NCBI GenBank assembly: GCA_009760885.1
Contig: CM019714.1
Span: 505,561-569,560, forward strand
Source of the DNA: Achatina immaculata
Lineage: Eukaryota; Mollusca; Gastropoda; Stylommatophora; Achatinidae
Length of the DNA stretch: 64,000 nt
Reading direction: 5' to 3'
In this document: positions 56,457 through 64,000 of the stretch, piece after piece
Numbering within the stretch: position 1 is the first letter of the stretch
Layout of the letters: each line of letters starts with the position of its first letter
Made by a program: the position numbers and the translations under genes
Notes under the pieces: generated by a model
What the model was told of the DNA's origin: nothing
The model's input: only the letters and a program-made list of their open reading frames with translations
The model's database searches: none

Positions 56457-56457
<1 letters not shown>

Positions 56458-56554
<97 letters not shown>
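56458..56554. repeat. (GATA)n microsatellite beside a splice donor
   Basis: About 24 perfect units. On the minus strand it is (TATC)n starting about 10 nt after the donor of the 56563-56702 exon. Confidence 0.97.
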
Positions 56555-56562
56555 GCACTTAC

Positions 56563-56702
56563 TGGTCCTAGATCTGAAATAATAGTAGGCAAAAACTTCG
56601 CCTGAATAAAATCGTTGCCTGGGTTGTTATTCTGGGTATCATCCAAGTTGTCGAAAATACCGTTTAAGGCTGTCTGAACACTGCATACGGCATTCGAAGT
56701 TC
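56563..56702 (-). CDS. Unknown minus-strand gene, first exon seen
   Basis: Acceptor CATATTCAG, donor GTAAGT. The 140 nt encode, after a split codon, TSNAVCSVQTALNGIFDNL, DDTQNNNPGNDFIQAKFLP and TIISDLGP. It ends in phase 0 and continues into the exon at 55744. It starts mid-codon, so at least one more 5' exon exists. That exon was not found between 56.7 and 64 kb and may lie beyond the gypsy insertion. Together the four exons give about 180 residues. The (GATA)n tract begins 10 nt into the following intron. Confidence 0.7.
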
Positions 56703-58379
56703 CTGAATATGAATTAGATGAGCTTAGTTTGACTTTGTATAATTCAGACATACAACATTTGTAATTTTTATTGTCTGTTTTGCTTTGTACGGTAATCGCA
56801 TGCATTAATCAGCAAACACATTAGCTTCTTTTGAGGGAAAAAAGATATCACTAAAGACCATTCAGAAGTGTTTTATTAAAACCATGTTAAAAGTATAGCA
56901 GTATATTGGAATAAGCACAGAGTGATCGAGAAAATCCGATACTCTGGTGGTCGTTAGAACGACACTAGAATTAGTAGACGATATTAGGAACAGACGATAT
57001 TGGAAGCAGACGGCTTGACTCACAGACGATTTGACTAGGAGAGAAAAGATTTTTGAAAGAAACGGTTAGGACAGACAAGATAGAAGTTTGGATCAGAATA
57101 GAAGTTTTTATGATAGGACTGTGATTAATGTGAACCTATGTAGAGCAGCTTGAAGGATTTAGTCTGATCAGCTTGACCAAGATGGTTGTGCTAGCTGTTA
57201 TGGTAGTACTGTTGAGATTTATTAGGACCAGTGGTTCTAAACATTTCCGTGTGGCTTTTGTGGAAATTCAGTGGTATGTTCAGTAAGTTGTACTTTTGTT
57301 ATCATGTTGTTAGACTGCTGTTTGTCTGGGGCTGAATGTAGATCACCCACTTCCCATATGGCAAACTTCTATCTTGCCGGGGGTGGAGCCTAAATGTACT
57401 TATTGTTTAACATTCTTCACCTTACGTCACCTTCATTAGTAGTCATTAATAAAATATGTTTTGTAATTCACATCTTGTCAACAATTGTATGCAATTAGTT
57501 TAGGAGTTGTTATGAATTAGCTAGCTAGAGATTCAACCTTTAGTCAGTTAGTATTCGCACTTTGGCCGGTAATTCCACGTCAGTGTCCTCAACTGTGAGA
57601 GTTGAAGGAGAAAAACGTTTCTAGTAGGTTTAGAAATAGTGGTGTGTTCATTCAGAGTGGTTGTTTAGTTGTCAAAACGTCGATGAAGACAATTTCCAGC
57701 AAAGGTTTGGGGCACCTCTAGCTCCTTGGCTCTGCTCAATGCAGATGATCTTGAACCTGTGTATTGTGAGAACCATACCTGTACCTGCAGACCTTACTTG
57801 TGAGACTGATCTTCAACCTGTATGCTGGGAAGAACTAGAGGCACTTGTTACATCATATATCTTCACTCTCAGCGCAGACTAGGAGAGCTAGCATTATTAT
57901 ATACTTTGTATCCCGTTTCATCTAAATTCCAGTTGCAGTACATCCAAGTTATTATTGACATTTTTGCCATGGAACATTCGAGCTGGGAACAGTATTTTAT
58001 TTTTGCATTGATGAGTTGGTATCATCAGTTTGCCAGAGTCCTCCTTACTCATGGATTATACAACAGTGCCAGTTTTGTGTTTGGACATCGAAAACTGAGG
58101 GACATTGTTAGTTCATCTGTGTGATTTAAGTTCGTCAGTTTACTATATAGGAGTGATCATTTTTTGAGGTTGATAGTTCAGGATGTGCTCTTTATTTGTG
58201 GTGTAGAATCAATGACATTTTAGATTCAGGGATATTTGGAACAGATATTTTAGAACATTCTTTTTCACTGACATTTGTGTATACATTTGGGACATTCCAT
58301 CTTCAAGTTACAGATAATGCTATGTTTTATTTTCAGGAATATTTAGTAATGTTTTGCTGATATCTCATATACTTTGCAT
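56703..58379. other. Flank and possible 5' leader of the gypsy element
   Basis: AT-rich. Small frames at 57661-57882 and 57822-58124 are proteinlike in places but match nothing I know. A 5' LTR would be expected here, but I could not match any segment to the 3' side. Confidence 0.4.
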
Positions 58380-58455
58380 TTTCATATTGCATTGCATTGT
58401 ATCTTTACACTGAGATTACATTGCATTGTATCTTTACACTGAGATTGGATTGCAT
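58377..58455. repeat. Short tandem duplication, 28 bp
   Basis: ATTGCATTGTATCTTTACAC plus TGAGATTA twice, then a partial third unit. Confidence 0.85.
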
Positions 58456-58543
58456 TGTTGCTTATATCAAGTCACTTCTGGTATACTACAAACTATTGGT
58501 TGCTCTGGGTGAAGATTCATGACGGGTTCAGATCCATCCACAT

Positions 58544-59398
58544 CAGATTACCTGGGATTATAACAGAGTTCCCTGTTCCAAGTCAGCAATGGCTTGAAGT
58601 TCAACCAGATAATGTCAGCTGTAGAGAGGTTCGACGGGGACCGAGCAAAGTTTAAGCAGAGGCTGTAGGAGCTTAATAAGCTCATGGAGGTCAAAGACGC
58701 TGATCTGCCAACGAAGAAGAACCTACTGTACCTGTCCACCACAGGTTCAACGGCAGAGTTTGATAACCAGCGCCTTCATCTTCCGGAGTCATGGGAGGAG
58801 TTTCTGTTCTTTTGGCTCGGTATGGTGTGTTACAGACCCCACAGGAGGCCTGGAATATGATGGTCTCCATTCGTCAGACTCTGGGAGAATCAGTGCAAGC
58901 ATTGGCTGACCGAATCAGCGAGGCAGCCAAAGTTTTCTGCTCTGCAGCGCAACTGGTATCTCCGCTGGCCCAGAGGCAACTAGTGCCGTAGACGTATTGC
59001 TTCCAAGAGATCGTAAAGTTAAGTTATTACGGGGCAGGCAGGCCCGACACATTTGTAAAAGCTACTGATCCAGCTTTAAAAGAAATTATGTTTACTAAGT
59101 CGGTGAACCTTAGTCGCGGCTACCGGCAGGGACGCTTTACAGGATCACAGCTCATAAATGAGAAGGCGGCGTAAATGATACCTCACGTCCTGTTTCTCAG
59201 AGAGTGCAGATGAGATCGCGTCAAGAAAAGTTTACAGCTCCAGCTCCACAAAGAGAAGAATGTAGGATCGACCAGCAGAGATCGAACATAGGGAGAAACA
59301 GGCCTGTTCGTACACTTCCACAAGAAAGTGGAAGACATGGCCACATTGCCAGATTGTGTAGGCAGCAGCCTAGAAGTAGTTGGCCACGGTTAAACTAA
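58544..59398 (+). pseudogene. Gypsy gag relic
   Basis: Frames include AVERFDGDRAKFKQRL, KKNLLYLSTTGSTAEF and SWEEFLFFWLG, then after a shift RQTLGESVQALADRI. They resemble the capsid region of Ty3/gypsy gag. Near the end, SGRHGHIARLCRQ keeps the G-H-x4-C half of a CCHC zinc knuckle, but the first two Cys are degraded. Several stops. Weak similarity, placed mostly by its position before the protease. Confidence 0.6.
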
Positions 59399-59399
59399 G

Positions 59400-59932
59400 A
59401 AGTCGGCGTAGTGTGAGCTTGCGTGCGTCCGACAGGGTTTTCACACCATCTAGGTTTGCCAAACAATACATTTTATTTTCGCATGCTTCACCACTACTCT
59501 CAGTGGCTGCGAATCCCCCTACTCCAGCTTCTATCCTTGTTTCTATTGGGTCTTGTAGAGTTAGGGCGTTATTAGACACATAAGCTAGTGTCTGCCTCAT
59601 CAAGGATTCTGTGTACAGACCATTACCATCGGCTCCTAAACTCTTGCCTGCTGACTTTAACTGCAGCTTCAATGAGAGTAACTTGCAGAGTTTACCTACT
59701 CATTTCTGTTGCTGGTGTTACTGTTTCCCATTGCTTCTATGTGGTTCGTAACATGAACCGTTCTGCCATTCTTGGGCGTGGATTTCTGTCTCGTTCTGGT
59801 GCTGTCATAGATTACAAATCTAACATATTTAACATACACATTAAGACAATTCCGTTAGAGCTAGACGCAGACATTGTTCTATTCTTCGGGTTTAACGTTA
59901 TTCTTTTCTTTCTCCCCTTTCTGTTAATCTAA
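59400..59932 (+). pseudogene. Gypsy aspartic protease relic
   Basis: VSIGSCRVRALLDT ends at TAA (59580-59582) exactly where the catalytic D-T/S-G/A needs Gly or Ala. The following bases read ASVCLI, as in D-T-G-A-S-V-C-L-I. After a frame change, NRSAILGRGFLSRSGAVID supplies the conserved I-L-G near the C-terminus. The catalytic motif is thus destroyed by a nonsense change. Confidence 0.75.
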
Positions 59933-60044
59933 TTCCCTTGAAACTTAAAGTCCAGCCATATTTTCCCTCTGGAAATTCTTATATGGTGCAGGCCATAGAG
60001 GCACCTTTCTTACTGTTACAATCTCAGATAGAGCTGGTAGACAG

Positions 60045-60190
60045 TATGTGAGCCCTACACTCGTCACTATCTCGTGATAACAGTGATCAAAATCTGTGAG
60101 CCCCACACTCGTCACTATCCTGTGATGACAGTAATCAAAGTCTATGAGCCCCACACTCGTCACTATCTCGTGATGACAGTGATCAACCAT
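60045..60190 (+). repeat. 48-bp triplication in the protease-RT linker
   Basis: GAGCCCCACACTCGTCACTA plus TCTCGTGATGACAGTGATCA and AAGTCTAT, three units in frame (16 residues each, with EPHTRHY and MTVI). The last unit joins VINHSSKHIKLKRGCFLGKL, the normal linker. Confidence 0.9.
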
Positions 60191-60331
60191 TCAAGCAAGC
60201 ACATCAAGCTTAAACGCGGATGTTTTCTCGGTAAACTGACGCATCTCAGCGTTGAGCTAGATTCTGGTACTATAGAGTCAACAACTGAGGGTCGTTCGGA
60301 GGTTATCGTTTGACAGATTCAGTGATCATAT

Positions 60332-61090
60332 GTGTACAAGGACATTATTTCCAATTTATTGGTACAGAATACGGATGTCTTTACCTTGACTGATTCCGAG
60401 ATTTCTCACACCTCGACAGTTCAGATGGAGATTGATACAGGCGATCATCAGTCAATCTCCAGGAAACCATATCGTACTTCTTTGGCGAGCAGAGAAGTGA
60501 TCGAGAAGGCCCTCGGGGAGAATATGTTGCGAGATGGAATCATTTCCTGCATGATCTCAAGGTGGTTGTCACCTGTTGTATTGGTGACTAAGAAAGATGG
60601 TACGCATCGTTTCTGTTGCAACTACTATACACTCAAATGCTGTGACGCGTTAAGTGTCATATCCAGTGTCACGCATTGAGGATATTTTCAGCACGATAAG
60701 ATATCCGAGCTTTTCAGCACTTTAGGTGCTCGTTGTGGCTTTTGGTGTATTCCCTTGTTCGATGATACATAGCAGAAGTCAGCTTTAAGCTGCCATATTG
60801 GCTGTTTCCAGGTTAACTTCATGAGCTTTGGATTAAAGGGGCACCATCTACCTTTTCCGCGCTTATGGACAAAATATTACATGGCTTAAGAAAGTTCACA
60901 CAAGCCTACATCGACGACATAATGGTGTTCACTGATGGAACGATCGAAGATCATGATCGTGATCTTCAGACGGTATTCAACGGGTTGCGCGAACACAAGA
61001 TCAAGCTCAAATCATTAAAATGCCACTTTCGGCCTCTGAGACAAAGTCATTTCTCCTGATCCTGAGAAGGTCAGAGCCATTGTAGCAATG
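60332..61090 (+). pseudogene. Gypsy reverse transcriptase relic
   Basis: 60440-60620: SRKPYRTSLASREVIEKAL, SRWLSPVVLVTKKDGTHRFC (fingers), then a frameshift, EDIFSTLGARCGFWCIPL (the palm with the first catalytic Asp region partly deleted), and 60865-61055: LMDKILHGLRKFTQAYIDDIMVFT with the Y-I-D-D catalytic box, DGTIEDHDRDLQTVF and KLKSLKCHF. An internal deletion of about 20-25 codons lies around 60680-60730. Confidence 0.88.
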
Positions 61091-61882
61091 CCGTGTCCTA
61101 TGAATGTAAAGAAGGTGCTCTTTTTTCTGGTGACATGTGGTTATTATACACGTTTCATTCCCCATTTATCGGAGATCGTGGCTCCTATTATGGATCTCAC
61201 CAGAAGGGTCTCCAGACTGTCAAATGGCTATCGAGTTTCTGAAGGATTGCATTGCGAAGATACCGCTTCTTTCACATCCTAATTTGAAGAAACTAATTAC
61301 CATGTATACAGATGCCTCTATTGTTGCAGTTGGATTGTGTTTAGCCCAGACGGCCTCCACTTCTGATGGGCTCTCTGTCGAAGAGCCATTGTATTTTCTT
61401 TTGCAGAAGCTGTTGCGCTCTCAGACTAAGTGGTTCATTTTTTTTAAAGAGAAGCGTATGCTGTCCCTTACGCCACGCAGAAGTTGAAGTATTTTCTGGG
61501 GAATAGACACTTCGTAGTGAAGTCTGACCATAGACCCCTGTTAGATGCATTCCTCAGTAAGCTGAAGACTCAGAACTCCAGAGACTTGGATATGGAGCTC
61601 CAATATATCAAAGGTTGTCGGAACTTCTCTGCTGACCTCCTTTCTAGGATAGAGACTCCTGGACTTACTGTAGTTACGGATGAAGAGGAGCTCTGTGAAA
61701 ACGCCAAAGAGATTGCGGCGATAAATGCAAATCGCTATCCGCTGTATTACTACAGAGGATTCTTCCCCTCCGATATGGAATCTGAGGAAGCCCTACTAGA
61801 CATAGATCGATTTGATCTAGTGACTGAGCAGAGACGAGATCCTGAAATAGCCAAAATCAAGGCCTCTCTTGAAGCGGCATGA
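61090..61882 (+). pseudogene. Gypsy RT connection and RNase H relic
   Basis: Connection: VTCGYYTRFIPHLSEIVAPI. RNase H: LITMYTDASIVAVGLCL (catalytic Asp in T-D-A-S), then SQTKWFIF (the S-x-x-E-K region, damaged), KYFLGNRHFVVKSDHRPLLD (catalytic Asp in the S-D-H-R-P-L box), then GCRNFSADLLSRI. A frameshift separates 61487 from the 61484-61882 frame, which stays open to a TGA at 61880. Confidence 0.87.
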
Positions 61883-61949
61883 ACAAGTGCCCCGAAGTAT
61901 AAGAACTTCATGTTACTTCAGGATAGAGTATATTTTCTTTCCAAGCCTG

Positions 61950-62720
61950 ATGAACTGGAGGCACGTTTGAGATTATATGTTCCCAGTCATCTCCGATCTC
62001 ATATGTTGTTATAATTCCATGAGAAAAACGGACATATGGGTCGAAATATGGTGTATTCAGCGTTGGCATCTCTTTATTACTGGCCAAACATGTTTCTGGA
62101 TTGCTACCAATATGTAGAGTCGTGTGGCCGTTGTCAAGAGCGCAATATTCACCACAGGAATGCACTGCTGCAGGTGACAGACATTCCGTGCTTTCCTCCC
62201 AAAATCCTCTTTGTATTTCTCAGATCCGTATCCGCTGACCTTAGCTGGAAATAAATACATTTTCCAAGTCGTAGACTGACTAACTTTATGGCCAGAATGT
62301 TTTGCAGTACCAGATAAGACACCCAACACCGTGGTTGAATTCTTTTTACAGCGAATAATTCTGTGTCATTCCACACAATCGGTACTGGTTACGGACAATG
62401 GGGCAGAGTTTGTGAACAACTGTTTGAGGCATTTGTTCAAACAGCTCTATGTTCAGCATGTTACGACGGCGTTGTATCACCCACAGAGCAAAGCCAGGAA
62501 TGAAAGAATGCATCGCACCCTCACTGATAATTTGTCGAAGCATGTGCACGAGATTCCACAAATCTGGGATGTGTTCCTACCAATGGTAGAAAGGGCCATT
62601 TGTATGAAGGTAAATGAGAGTATTTGGGTGTCTCCTTTCTTCTTTTTATACGGCAGGTACCCTTGGCTACACTGGATAATTTGTTGCGCCCCCATGCTCG
62701 ATACTATGGGGAGAACCCTA
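61950..62720 (+). pseudogene. Gypsy integrase relic
   Basis: Zinc domain HHCC at 62015-62150: HEKNGHMGRN, SLYYWPNMF, SCGRCQERN. The catalytic core starts near 62240 in broken frames (first Asp region around 62265, next to LWPECF), then 62331-62680: SVLVTDNGAEFVNNCLRHLF (second Asp), LYHPQSKARNERMHRTL (catalytic Glu, N-E-R) and SPFFFLYGRYP. Stops at about 62011 and 62253 and a shift after 62680. It is the best preserved part of the element. Confidence 0.9.
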
Positions 62721-63010
62721 CAGAGATCCGGTTGTTGCAGCAGCAACTCACGTTCCTCTAAGTATTTCGAAATTTCTTCTTCTTCTTCTTTTGCTTCTAC
62801 CACCAAGATTGCCCCGTGATCATGCTGAATTTACTCCTGTGGTCCTCGATGGGCCCCGTGGTCCCCCTGTGGATTCCGAGCGGCCCTCAAGAGATCCCCG
62901 AGAGGATCACAAGAGGTTCAGTGTATCGTGGGGCTTGGGTCTGAATTCTTGGTGGGTCGAAGAAGCGGGATTGCGTGACACCGTGGTTTTCGTTGCACCA
63001 GTTTAATCTA

Positions 63011-63185
63011 GAGTTTGACTTTCTCACTGGAAAACCTCGACGTGTTTTGTTTTGGGATATAATTGTATCCCAGCCAGGTGAGAGGCGGTTGTCCATACAG
63101 TCCAGCGGTGTACTTTCTCACCAGAAAACCTCAGGTGATTAGGATATGCATACATCCCCGTCGGGTGAGAGGTGGTTGCCTATCT
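63011..63185. repeat. 93-bp tandem duplication downstream of gypsy integrase
   Basis: ACTTTCTCACTGGAAAACCT at about 63019 recurs as ACTTTCTCACCAGAAAACCT at about 63112. GGTGAGAGG(C/T)GGTTG(T/C)C recurs likewise. Diverged by roughly 15-20 percent. Confidence 0.75.
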
Positions 63186-63299
63186 AGACTGCCCTGGTCC
63201 AGTGTCTCCGACTTCAGCATTTTGTGGTAGTGGCCGCTACCCTTCCTAGTTGTGACCAGGATGGAGCTTTTGTCCATGAGGACGAATCCTCGCCACTAG

Positions 63300-63515
63300 T
63301 AAGTTTCACCACTGGGTTGAGGCGGTTTAAGCGTATTATCTCAATATGGGCGCGTTTTGGACGTAAACTACCTCTAGAACAGAGGTACGGTGACATGAAT
63401 AGTCATCAAGTTTCACCCCTGGGTTAAGCCGGTTTAGGCATATTTCACCAGTATGGGTGTATACCGTAAGTGGCCAGCCTCTAGAGCAGAAGTGCCATGG
63501 TATGAGCAGCTCTCC
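63300..63515. repeat. 107-bp tandem duplication downstream of gypsy integrase
   Basis: AAGTTTCACCACTGGGTTGA at 63301 recurs as AAGTTTCACCCCTGGGTTAA at 63408. CCTCTAGAACAGAGGT recurs as CCTCTAGAGCAGAAGT. Confidence 0.75.
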
Positions 63516-64000
63516 CCGCGAGACTACTGGACATACCAATTAAGCTTCATTTTATTCTTTCCATCACCTTTTCACGGCGGCGCCGCACGGCAACCCCAAA
63601 AGCATTTTCCCATTTTCTTCATTGCCGGGAGGAGTTTCACCCCCCGCGCGGCATCCGAAGAATTTCACCAGCACTTGACTGAGAGCATGCCACAATGAAC
63701 GTGCGGAGATGCCAAAGATTTCCGTGGGAGACAGTGTAGCGTATAGAATTCATGCAATCCATTCCACGTTTTATGCGGTGGTGAAGGGCTTGTCTCCAAT
63801 CTTAAAAACAACAGCTAAAGACGTGGTTCCAGTAAAGGATACACAAAAGAATGGATAGATTACAGCAAACACACTAAATGTGATAAAACAACGTAGAGAA
63901 ATGAAGACGGAATGGAAAGTGAGAAACAGCAACCAAAAAATATAAATCTTTAACAAAAGAAGCAGGAAGACACATAAGAGATATAAATAACAATACATTT
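63516..64000. other. No gene supported
   Basis: A 50-codon plus frame (MPKISVGDSVAYRIHAIHST, from about 63707 to 63860) reads like protein but has no known family. It could be gypsy debris or chance. Confidence 0.35.

Larger units (their letters stand above)
58544..63000 (+). mobile_element. Ty3/gypsy LTR retrotransposon, decayed, no LTR pair found
   Basis: Domains run in the Ty3/gypsy order gag, protease, RT, RNase H, integrase, all on the plus strand, each interrupted by stops or frameshifts. Integrase after RNase H excludes the Ty1/copia order. I could not find matching long terminal repeats, primer-binding site or polypurine tract by eye. Lies upstream of the unknown minus-strand gene, probably in its 5' intron or flank. 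Confidence 0.88.

Noticed and set aside
63262..63295. Hammerhead or retrozyme-like hairpin (GTCC-ATGA-GGAC-GAA)
   Set aside because: Stem II and GAA fit, but the CUGANGA box is absent. It also sits where gypsy elements often carry an H-E-D coding tail.

Overview
This is animal nuclear DNA: coding sequence is cut into short exons with GT-AG junctions and matching phases, introns are kilobases long, and most of the window is transposon debris and tandem repeats. The mix of LINEs with short tandem-repeat 3' tails, tRNA-derived SINEs, a Penelope-like element and a neurotrophin/Spaetzle-like ligand gene suggests a lophotrochozoan, most likely a mollusc (perhaps a gastropod). The species-level placement is inference.

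Three host genes can be supported. (1) Plus strand, 1-10308: the last four exons of an SLC6-type Na+/Cl- coupled transporter (TM10 to TM12 plus a long charged cytoplasmic tail), ending in a stop and a poly(A) signal. The 5' part lies outside the window. (2) Plus strand, 32934-43125: a complete five-exon gene, found only by joining short exons, for a 231-residue protein with an N-terminal hydrophobic anchor or signal, three N-glycosylation sequons and a C-terminal cysteine pattern like neurotrophin/Spaetzle cystine-knot ligands. (3) Minus strand, 56702-48056: four phase-compatible exons of a protein I do not recognise. Its 5' end is beyond the exons seen here.

Most of the rest is mobile DNA. 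There are several LINE families: family A, seven copies, 3' tail related to (CAGT)n; family B, one near-complete endonuclease-RT copy at 16.8-19.9 kb and a 3' fragment at 0.13 kb; family C, three copies with (GAA)n tails at 37.8, 45.5 and 48.8 kb; a CR1/Jockey-like copy at 23.9 kb; and further 3' ends at 4.7, 21.1, 31.4 and 45.8 kb. There is also a GIY-YIG Penelope-like element at 53.2-54.7 kb, a decayed Ty3/gypsy element at 58.5-63.0 kb, and SINEs at 43.4, 55.1 and 55.8 kb with related SINE-body fragments elsewhere.

The main unexplained structure is the link between retroelements and minisatellites. At least six tandem arrays start inside, or directly at the 3' end of, a LINE or SINE: 2.6, 4.8, 13.6, 26.0, 31.6 and 39.2 kb, with a related case at 49.0 kb. 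Their repeat unit is in several cases a copy of the element's own coding or tail sequence. Many other arrays (34, 32, 82, 21, 36 and 44 bp units and long trinucleotide tracts) have no recognisable source. Most long open frames in the window are artefacts of these repeats.
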